A stretch of 5,288 nucleotides of DNA from an uncultured Bacteroidales bacterium. Lineage in GTDB: Bacteria; Bacteroidota; Bacteroidia; Bacteroidales; Paludibacteraceae. The notes under the pieces are model-generated. The model was given only the letters and a program-made list of their open reading frames with translations. It was not told the origin of the DNA and did no database searches. The translations under genes and the position numbers were made by a program. This document shows, piece by piece, positions 1 to 5,288 of the stretch (the first letter of the stretch is position 1; each line of letters starts with the position of its first letter). The stretch spans positions 1 to 5,288 of the forward strand of contig CAIYTJ010000517.1 of NCBI GenBank assembly GCA_903929065.1. Reading direction: 5' to 3'.

Positions 1-6
1 AATTAT

Positions 7-1002
7 ATGATTCAATCTGTTGATATTAGGGAACTTAATGAACGTATTGAGAAACAAAGTTCATTTGTTGATGCGTTAACCATGGGAATGGACAAGGTGA
101 TTATCGGTCAGAAACATCTTGTAGAATCTTTATTAATCGGTTTATTGTCCGATGGACATATTTTATTGGAAGGTGTGCCGGGTTTGGCAAAAACACTTGC
201 CATTAAAACACTATCTGATTTGATAAAAGGTGATTTCAGTAGAATTCAGTTTACTCCGGATTTGTTGCCTGCAGATGTACTTGGAACCATGATTTATAGT
301 CAGAAAAAGGAAGAATTCAGTATCAAAAAAGGACCGATTTTCGCTAATCTGGTACTTGCCGATGAAATTAACCGTGCTCCGGCAAAAGTTCAGAGCGCAT
401 TGCTTGAAGCTATGCAGGAACGTCAAGTAACAATCGGTGAACATACTTATAAATTGGATGAACCGTTTCTGGTTCTAGCTACTCAAAACCCGATTGAACA
501 AGAAGGAACTTATCCACTTCCTGAAGCTCAGGTTGACCGTTTTATGCTGAAAGTGATTATCAATTATCCAAAAAAAGAGGAAGAAAAATTGATTATCCGC
601 CAGAATTTATTGAAAGACAAACCAACAGTTTTGCCAATACTTTCACCAAAAGATATTATTGAAGCACGCGATGTCGTTCGTCAGGTTTACATTGACGAAA
701 AAATTGAACGTTATATTGTTGATATTGTCTTTGCAACCCGTTACCCACAGGATTATGGATTGGATTCATTGAAAGAAATGATTTCGTTTGGCGCTTCACC
801 CCGTGCATCAATAAATCTTGCTTTAGCAGCACGTGCTTACGCATTTATCAAACGCCGTGGTTATGTGATTCCTGAAGATATTCGTGCTGTTTGTTACGAT
901 GTTTTGCGTCACCGTATTGGATTGAGCTACGAAGCTGAAGCAAATAACATGACTTCCGACGAAATTATAACAGAAATTTTGAATACAGTTGAAGTACCAT
1001 AA
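7..1002 (+). CDS. moxR: MoxR-family AAA+ ATPase of the Bat operon
   Basis: This is a cytoplasmic AAA+ ATPase of the MoxR family, 331 aa, a normal full length. Visible motifs are Walker A GVPGLAKT (residues 56-63), Walker B LVLADE (115-120) followed by INR, sensor 1 ATQNP (158-162), the EAQVDRF motif with the likely arginine finger R178 (173-179), and sensor 2 GASPRAS (262-268) leading into the C-terminal helical lid. All expected catalytic residues are present, so it should bind and hydrolyse ATP. MoxR proteins are known as chaperone-like remodelers that work with VWA-domain proteins. Four genes downstream encode or appear to encode such partners or accessory proteins (DUF58, a membrane protein, BatA, BatB), which fits that role; the actual client is inferred. 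The ATG at 7 matches the usual N-terminus of Bacteroidota homologs (a short IDIRELNERIEKQ-type helix before the core). Only six bases lie upstream, so promoter and operon start cannot be judged. Confidence 0.96.
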   Translation: MIQSVDIRELNERIEKQSSFVDALTMGMDKVIIGQKHLVESLLIGLLSDGHILLEGVPGLAKTLAIKTLSDLIKGDFSRIQFTPDLLPADVLGTMIYSQKKEEFSIKKGPIFANLVLADEINRAPAKVQSALLEAMQERQVTIGEHTYKLDEPFLVLATQNPIEQEGTYPLPEAQVDRFMLKVIINYPKKEEEKLIIRQNLLKDKPTVLPILSPKDIIEARDVVRQVYIDEKIERYIVDIVFATRYPQDYGLDSLKEMISFGASPRASINLALAARAYAFIKRRGYVIPEDIRAVCYDVLRHRIGLSYEAEANNMTSDEIITEILNTVEVP

Positions 1003-1106
1003 TTAATTTCCAATAAAATAATTTCCAATTTTCAATTAAATGTTGGATGTTGGAAAATGTAAAACTAATTGGAAATTGAGAATTGATTAATTAGCACATT
1101 GAGTTT
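1003..1106. repeat. AT-rich intergenic element with heptamer-like repeats and inverted repeats
   Basis: The 104-bp gap between moxR and the DUF58 gene is the longest in the window and is not random. TAATTTCCAAT occurs twice directly (1004-1014 and 1019-1029). From 1020 to 1054 the sequence reads as 7-bp units: AATTTCC, AATTTTC, AATTAAA, TGTTGGA, TGTTGGA. AATTTCCAATT (1020-1030) is an exact inverted match of AATTGGAAATT (1067-1077), with a 36-nt loop. The outermost AATTAAT (1001-1007, overlapping the moxR stop) matches ATTAATT (1086-1092). The TTGGAAA copy at 1050-1056 could compete for the same left arm, giving a shorter hairpin. There is no T-run after the stem, so a standard intrinsic terminator is not supported. 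It may be a small non-coding repeat family member, or an RNA structure that tunes expression or processing between moxR and the downstream genes. Function is unknown. Confidence 0.7.
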
Positions 1107-1976
1107 GTGGAAACGAGTGAATTAATAAAGAAAGTACGGAAGATCGAGATCAAAACACGTGGTTTGTCCAAGAATATTTTCGCAGGAGAATATCATTCGG
1201 CATTCAAAGGACGTGGTATGACATTTGCCGAAGTGCGTGAATATCAATATGGTGACGATATTCGTTCTATTGATTGGAATGTGACTGCACGATTCGGGCA
1301 TCCTTACCTCAAAGTTTTTGAAGAAGAACGTGAATTGACTGTAGTTTTGCTAATTGATGTTTCCGGGAGTCGTGAATTCGGTACTGTTTCGCAACTCAAA
1401 AAGGATATTTTTACAGAAGTTGCTGCTACACTTGCATTTTCTACCATTCAAAATAACGATAAGATTGGAGTTATTTTCTTCTCGGATAAGATTGAAAAGT
1501 TTATACCTCCAAAAAAAGGGAAAAAACATGTTTTACATATAATTCGGGAACTTATTGATTTTGAGCCAAAAAGTTATAAAACAGATATCGCCGGAGCTTT
1601 ACGCTATTTTACCAATGCCATCAAAAAAAGTTCAACAGCTTTTATCATTTCAGATTTAATTGACAATAACAACTTTGAAAAAGAACTGACTATTGCAAGC
1701 CGAAAGCATGACGTGGTTGCATTACAGGTTTATGATATTCGGGAAACCGAATTGCCGGATGTTGGTTTGGTAAAACTGAAAGATGCAGAAAGTGGAGAGA
1801 GAATCTGGGTTGATACATCTGATAAGCGTTTGAGAACCAGTTATAAACATGCCTGGGGCCAAGGTCAACTGACACTTCAGAAAACATTCACAAAATCGGG
1901 CGTTGATTTAGTTTCAATGAGCACTTCTGACGATTATGTCAAAGCGTTAATGAAACTTTTTAAAATGAGAGCTTAA
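1107..1976 (+). CDS. DUF58-domain protein (VWA-like), MoxR partner
   Basis: This is a 289-aa soluble DUF58 protein, with no signal peptide or membrane segment, so it is expected in the cytoplasm. The DUF58 signature is clear: GRGMTFAEVREYQYGDD (residues 35-51) followed by IRSIDWNVTAR (52-62) and KVFEEER (69-75). A VWA-like fold follows, with a MIDAS-type DVSGS (84-88), a candidate metal-site threonine in YKTD (T159), and the strand AFIISD ending at D183. It is the short, membrane-free form of the family; other DUF58 proteins carry N-terminal membrane helices. DUF58 genes commonly sit next to moxR, and the protein is presumed to be a MoxR client or adaptor; the exact role is not established. 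The start is GTG at 1107: an in-frame TAG at 1092-1094 excludes a longer ORF apart from an unlikely ATT, and METSELIKKVRKIEIKTRGL fits the family N-terminus. No clear Shine-Dalgarno precedes it. The next gene begins 51 bp downstream. Confidence 0.93.
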   Translation: METSELIKKVRKIEIKTRGLSKNIFAGEYHSAFKGRGMTFAEVREYQYGDDIRSIDWNVTARFGHPYLKVFEEERELTVVLLIDVSGSREFGTVSQLKKDIFTEVAATLAFSTIQNNDKIGVIFFSDKIEKFIPPKKGKKHVLHIIRELIDFEPKSYKTDIAGALRYFTNAIKKSSTAFIISDLIDNNNFEKELTIASRKHDVVALQVYDIRETELPDVGLVKLKDAESGERIWVDTSDKRLRTSYKHAWGQGQLTLQKTFTKSGVDLVSMSTSDDYVKALMKLFKMRA

Positions 1977-2027
1977 TTCATTGATTAATTTGCAAATTAC
2001 ATTTGCTAAAATAGATAATTTGATTGT

Positions 2028-2993
2028 ATGAGAAAAACCATTCTATTTTTGTTTTTCGCTGTTTTGGTGTATTCTCAATCAGTTGCTCAAAAAATAACTG
2101 TTAATTCCAACATGGACTCAACCGTTATTCTGATTGGAAATCAGGCACATCTTACTTTTGAAGTTTCGCAACAGCCAAATCAAAAAGTGATTATGCCATA
2201 TTTTTCCGATACAATTATCGGTGGACTGGAATTGGTAGAACCTGTAAGAATTGACACAGTAAAATCACCCGATGGGCATTTGCTTGTAAAACAACATTAT
2301 ACGGTTACTTCTTTTAAAGATTCGCTATTATATGTTCCCTCATATCCATTTGTGTTGAATGGCGACACGGTTTGGTCAAAATCACTATCTCTGAAAGTGG
2401 TTCAACCATACAAAATAGACACCGCTTCGCATACAATAGCCGATATTAAACCTGTTTTTGATTCAAAATTTGATTGGGCAGATTTCTTTAAAGATTTGTT
2501 TAGTATTTGGTTTATAGTGTTTTTACTGGTGATTTTATATGTTTTGTATTTGAGATATTTTAGAAAAAAACCGGTTTTGACTGATAAGGAAACAAAACTT
2601 CTATTACCTGCTCATTTGGTTGCCTTGAGTCAGCTTGATAAAATCAAACAGGAAAAACTCTGGCAACAAGACCGGCATAAAGAATATCACACTGAACTTA
2701 CCGATGTAATTCGTGAATATATTGAGCGGGTTTTCAACATTAACAGTATGGAAATGACTTCTGATGAAATTTTGGATCATTTGAAGATGCTTCGTATGGA
2801 ACAGAAATCAACTTACATGGGATTACAACAAATATTACAATTGGCTGATTTAGTGAAATTTGCAAAATGGAATGCAACACCGGATGAACATGAACTAAGT
2901 CTTCTGAATGCCTATTTATTCATAAATCAGACTAAGGTTGAAGAAGTGAAACCACTTGAAGAATTAAAAAAGGAAGAGACGAAAGAAAATTGA
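2028..2993 (+). CDS. Bat operon membrane protein: BatD-like periplasmic part, one TM helix, DUF4381-like cytoplasmic part
   Basis: This is a 321-aa predicted inner-membrane protein. Residues 1-20 or so form a signal peptide (MRK, then a hydrophobic stretch ending near SVAQ). Residues about 22-126 are rich in predicted beta strands, with a pattern (ITVNSNMDSTVILIGNQAHL onward) that recalls the beta-sandwich domains of BatD. A single strong transmembrane helix spans about 157-177 and is followed by basic RYFRKK, which puts the C-terminal part in the cytoplasm. The region about 217-255 (KEYHTELTDVIREYIERVF, then MEMTSDEIL) resembles the DUF4381-type helical domain found in other moxR/VWA clusters. 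The tail after about 303 is highly charged (E/K-rich). Its position between DUF58 and batA is the usual one for this Bacteroidota-specific gene, which is often left as hypothetical. A role linking periplasmic VWA proteins to the cytoplasmic MoxR/DUF58 pair is inference. The ATG at 2028 is chosen because it gives a complete signal peptide. Confidence 0.85.
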   Translation: MRKTILFLFFAVLVYSQSVAQKITVNSNMDSTVILIGNQAHLTFEVSQQPNQKVIMPYFSDTIIGGLELVEPVRIDTVKSPDGHLLVKQHYTVTSFKDSLLYVPSYPFVLNGDTVWSKSLSLKVVQPYKIDTASHTIADIKPVFDSKFDWADFFKDLFSIWFIVFLLVILYVLYLRYFRKKPVLTDKETKLLLPAHLVALSQLDKIKQEKLWQQDRHKEYHTELTDVIREYIERVFNINSMEMTSDEILDHLKMLRMEQKSTYMGLQQILQLADLVKFAKWNATPDEHELSLLNAYLFINQTKVEEVKPLEELKKEETKEN

Positions 2994-3036
2994 TTCGATG
3001 TTTTTATTCTAAATTAATAAAGTTATATTGTTTAAA

Positions 3037-4020
3037 ATGACAATTCATAATCCTGAATATCTGTTTTTATTATTGCTTCTGATTCCGGTTGTGCTTTGGT
3101 ATATCTGGGAGATGCAAAAATCTGATGCAAGCTTACAAATATCTTCCTACAAGAATTTGGTTCAATTTCCGCAAAGTTATAAAATCAGGTTAAGACATAC
3201 ATTATTTATATTAAGGTGTTTAGCTGTAACTGCTATTATAATTGCACTTGCAAGACCACAAGCTTCAAATAGTTGGAGAACTCAAAATACCGAAGGAATT
3301 GATATTATGATGGCATTAGACCTATCGGGGACTATGTTGGCAGAAGATTTGAAGCCCAGCCGGTTAGAAGCGGCTAAAACAGTTGCCTCTGAATTTATTC
3401 TTTCACGTCCAAATGATAATATCGGACTGGTTGTTTTTGCCCGTGAAAGTTTTACACAATGCCCATTGACCATTGATCATGCTGTTTTAATAAACTTATT
3501 CAACAGTGTAAAATGGGGATTAATTGATGATGGAACAGCCATCGGTCTTGGACTTGCAAATGCAGTTAACAGGATTAAAGACAGTAAGGCAAAATCAAAA
3601 GTAATCATTTTATTGACTGATGGTTCAAATAATTGTGGAGATATTGCCCCGATAACAGCAGCTGAAATTGCCAAGACTTTCGGAATCAGAATTTACACTA
3701 TTGGAGTAGGAACCAACGGAATAATCAACATCCCAGTGCCAACACCAATGGGAATTCAGTATCAACAGGTTCAGTCCGAATTTGATGCAAAATCATTGCA
3801 GAATATTGCCGCCCTAACAGGAGGAAAATATTACAATGCAACTGACAATTCAAAACTCCGTTTGATTTACCAGGATATTGATAAACTTGAAAAAACAAAA
3901 ATTAGCGTACAACAATTCAGCAAAAAAGAAGAACTTTTTTATGTTTTTGCTTTGTTGGCATTTTTGTTTTTGTCATTGGAAATATTATTAAGAAACACTA
4001 TTTTTAGAAGAATTCCATAA
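3037..4020 (+). CDS. batA: BatA, membrane-anchored VWA-domain protein
   Basis: This is a 327-aa VWA protein of the BatA/BatB family. Membrane helices lie at about residues 8-25, 56-73 and 300-317. The K/R-rich loop between the first two and the basic tail RNTIFRR suggest both are cytoplasmic, which puts the VWA domain (about 87-285) in the periplasm. The MIDAS motif reads DLSGT (D95, S97, T99), with T167 in DDGTAIG and D195 in LLTDG completing the site; threonine replaces the usual third serine. Cysteines C142 and C200 lie in the VWA domain. The opening HNPEYLFLLLLLIP (residues 4-17) is typical of the family. I prefer the ATG at 3037; a TTG at 3028 would add three residues (MFK) and cannot be fully excluded. 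It lies 43 bp after the previous stop and 29 bp before batB, its paralog, with which it probably forms a complex. The cellular role is linked to stress or oxygen tolerance in Bacteroides, with mechanism unresolved. Confidence 0.93.
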   Translation: MTIHNPEYLFLLLLLIPVVLWYIWEMQKSDASLQISSYKNLVQFPQSYKIRLRHTLFILRCLAVTAIIIALARPQASNSWRTQNTEGIDIMMALDLSGTMLAEDLKPSRLEAAKTVASEFILSRPNDNIGLVVFARESFTQCPLTIDHAVLINLFNSVKWGLIDDGTAIGLGLANAVNRIKDSKAKSKVIILLTDGSNNCGDIAPITAAEIAKTFGIRIYTIGVGTNGIINIPVPTPMGIQYQQVQSEFDAKSLQNIAALTGGKYYNATDNSKLRLIYQDIDKLEKTKISVQQFSKKEELFYVFALLAFLFLSLEILLRNTIFRRIP

Positions 4021-4049
4021 ACCACTGAAAACCTAAAGCCTAAAATAAG

Positions 4050-5093
4050 ATGTTTAGATTTGCTCATCCAGAATTTTTATTTCTACTTCTGTTAATACCA
4101 TTGTTAATAACAGTATTTATTTATACTACAATTTTAAAGAACAGGAACATTAAAAAATTTGGAAATCCCGAATTGATAGCTCAATTAATGCCCAATGTTT
4201 CTGCTTTCCGTCCGAAAGTAAAATTCTGCATTCAACTTTTTTCTATTTTGCTGTTAGTTATTGTATTAGCTCAGCCTCAATTTGGTACGAAAGTTGAGAA
4301 TTCAAAACGAAAAGGTATTGAAGTTATGATTGCATTGGATGTTTCAAATTCAATGATGGCTCAAGATGTTCAACCTAGCCGTTTGGAAAAAGCCAAACAG
4401 GTTTTATCAAAATTGATTGATGGTATGACCGATGATAAAATAGGATTGGTGGTTTTTGCCGGTGATGCATATACTCAACTTCCAATAACGGCTGATTATG
4501 TATCAGCAAAAATGTTTTTATCTTCTATTTCAACTCAGATGGTTCAACGTCAGGGAACTGCTATTGGTAGTGCCATTGATTTAGCCATCAAATCTTTCGG
4601 ACCAAAAGAAAGAACCGGAAGGGCAATTATAGTAATAACCGATGGTGAAAATCATGAAGATGATGCGGTCGGGGCTGCAAAATTAGCTACTGAGAATGAT
4701 ATTGTTGTGCATGTTATCGGAATGGGAAAATCAGATGGTGCGCCAATACCTGTTCCCGGAACAATGAGTTTTTGGAAAGATAAAGATGGCAATGTGGTGG
4801 TCTCCAAGCTTAACGAACAAATGTGTAAAGAAATTGCGGTAGCAGGCAAAGGGTTGTATGTACATGCAGATAACTCAAATAGTGCTTATCGGATAATTAC
4901 AAGTCAACTGGATAAAATGGCAAAATCTGACATTAAAACAAGTGTTTTTTCGGAATATAACGAACAATTTCAATCATTTGCACTGCTGGCATTATTACTT
5001 TTATTGACTGATTTTTTCATTTTTGACCGTAAAAACAAACGATTGACAAAAATTAAAATTTTTGATTTGAAAGATAAAGTCACTGAGAATTGA
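4050..5093 (+). CDS. batB: BatB, membrane-anchored VWA-domain protein
   Basis: This is a 347-aa paralog of the preceding BatA, with the same architecture: helices at about residues 8-27, 58-75 and 308-325, and a VWA domain at about 88-290 predicted to be periplasmic from the basic loop (KNRNIKKF) and basic tail (RKNKRLTKIK). Its MIDAS site is canonical: DVSNS (D97, S99, S101), T170 in RQGTAIG and D198 in VITDGEN. BatB-type features include AGDAYTQLPITADY (137-150) and the stretch APIPVPG followed by FWKDKDGNVV (231-250), which is longer than the matching region of BatA. It starts MFRFAHPEFLFLLLLIP, typical of the family. The cytoplasmic tail of about 20 residues is longer than that of BatA. 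It is 29 bp from batA and 25 bp from batC, so translation of the three is probably coupled within one transcript. The role in a periplasmic complex with BatA and BatC is family-based inference. Confidence 0.95.
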   Translation: MFRFAHPEFLFLLLLIPLLITVFIYTTILKNRNIKKFGNPELIAQLMPNVSAFRPKVKFCIQLFSILLLVIVLAQPQFGTKVENSKRKGIEVMIALDVSNSMMAQDVQPSRLEKAKQVLSKLIDGMTDDKIGLVVFAGDAYTQLPITADYVSAKMFLSSISTQMVQRQGTAIGSAIDLAIKSFGPKERTGRAIIVITDGENHEDDAVGAAKLATENDIVVHVIGMGKSDGAPIPVPGTMSFWKDKDGNVVVSKLNEQMCKEIAVAGKGLYVHADNSNSAYRIITSQLDKMAKSDIKTSVFSEYNEQFQSFALLALLLLLTDFFIFDRKNKRLTKIKIFDLKDKVTEN

Positions 5094-5118
5094 TCTTTTG
5101 AAATTAACATTTATATCA

Positions 5119-5288
5119 ATGAAAAAAACAATTTATATATTGATTATGAGTGTGTTGGCGTTAAGTGCTTCAGCTCAAAAGGAAAGTGGAGATGTTCGCA
5201 CGGGGAACAAATTATATAAAGCTCAAAAATTCACTGAAGCAGAAATTGCTTATCGTAAGGGACTTTTGAAAAACAAAAACTCTTTCGA
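5119..5288 (+). CDS. batC: BatC, secreted TPR protein (5' part only, runs off the window)
   Basis: An open frame starts at the ATG at 5119 and stays open to the last base: 56 full codons plus two bases, so the gene is cut by the window edge and not broken. The product begins MKKTIYILIMSVLALSASAQ, a clear signal peptide with probable cleavage around residue 19 or 20, so the protein is exported. From about residue 28 it reads TGNKLYKAQKFTEAEIAYRK, then GLLKNKNSF, which is a good tetratricopeptide repeat (G, Y, A/E-A, Y and basic residues at the expected spacing). A secreted TPR protein right after batB, at 25 bp, is what batC encodes in Bacteroidota. TPR domains bind other proteins, so a scaffold role for the BatA/BatB VWA domains in the periplasm is likely but not shown here. 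The number of repeats and the C-terminus cannot be seen. Confidence 0.88.
   Translation, partial: MKKTIYILIMSVLALSASAQKESGDVRTGNKLYKAQKFTEAEIAYRKGLLKNKNSF

Noticed and set aside
211..844. Antisense open frames at 211-444 and 656-844 inside moxR
   Set aside because: They lie opposite a complete, well-conserved MoxR coding sequence, and their translations show no domain-like pattern.
1003..1106. Rho-independent terminator after moxR
   Set aside because: An inverted repeat exists, but its stem is nearly all A/T, its loop is long (36 nt) and no T-run follows the right arm. The downstream genes belong to the same conserved operon.
1354..1887. Overlapping open frames within the DUF58 gene (1354-1542 on +, 1690-1887 on -)
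   Set aside because: They are alternative-frame shadows of the DUF58 gene, with no recognisable protein features.
1984..2027. Possible Bacteroidota-type promoter: TAATTTG at 1986-1992 and 2016-2022 before the third gene
   Set aside because: Both are one base short of the TAnnTTTG -7 consensus, the -33 spacing to a TTTG is wrong, and the second would leave almost no leader. In such AT-rich sequence these matches are expected by chance.
3282..4849. Antisense open frames within batA and batB (3282-3473, 3477-3674, 4652-4849)
   Set aside because: They are short frames opposite strongly conserved VWA coding sequence, with no start context or domain signal of their own.
3037..5093. batA and batB as a recent tandem duplication or recombination hot spot
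   Set aside because: The proteins are clearly paralogous, but the DNA is widely diverged and each matches its own family type (BatA or BatB), so the duplication is ancient and shared across Bacteroidota.
1..5288. Mobile element, CRISPR array, toxin-antitoxin or phage-defence system
   Set aside because: There are no transposase, integrase, spacer-repeat, tRNA or nuclease signatures. MoxR-VWA pairs occur in some defence-like ternary systems, but the full gene order here is the known Bat operon.

Overview
This AT-rich window holds the first six genes of a Bat (Bacteroides aerotolerance) operon, all on the + strand and tightly spaced. The gene order, a TPR protein following two paralogous VWA membrane proteins, A/T-rich leaders without strong Shine-Dalgarno sequences, and the protein sequences all point to the phylum Bacteroidota, most likely a Bacteroidales/Marinilabiliales-type genome. 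I cannot place the genus from sequence alone.

Layout: a MoxR-type AAA+ ATPase (7-1002); a 104-bp intergenic element made of short repeats and inverted repeats (1003-1106); a DUF58 protein with a VWA-like fold (1107-1976); a signal-peptide protein with one transmembrane helix (2028-2993), whose outer part resembles BatD and whose inner part resembles DUF4381; BatA (3037-4020) and BatB (4050-5093), two membrane-anchored VWA proteins; and the start of BatC (5119 to the window edge), a secreted TPR protein. Gaps after the intergenic element are 51, 43, 29 and 25 bp, with no convincing terminator, so co-transcription is likely. In related genomes batD and batE usually follow, beyond this window.

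How the parts probably fit together (inference from topology and family knowledge): MoxR and the DUF58 protein are cytoplasmic. By the positive-inside rule, BatA and BatB have their VWA domains in the periplasm between the second and third membrane helices. The third gene's product spans the membrane and could connect the two sides. BatC would act in the periplasm as a TPR scaffold. MoxR ATPases are generally thought to act as chaperone-like remodelers of VWA partner proteins. The operon was linked to aerotolerance in Bacteroides fragilis, but its biochemical role is not settled.

I see no undescribed system here. The points most worth a second look are the repeat element after moxR, the composite third gene, and small departures in the BatA metal-site motif and cysteine content.
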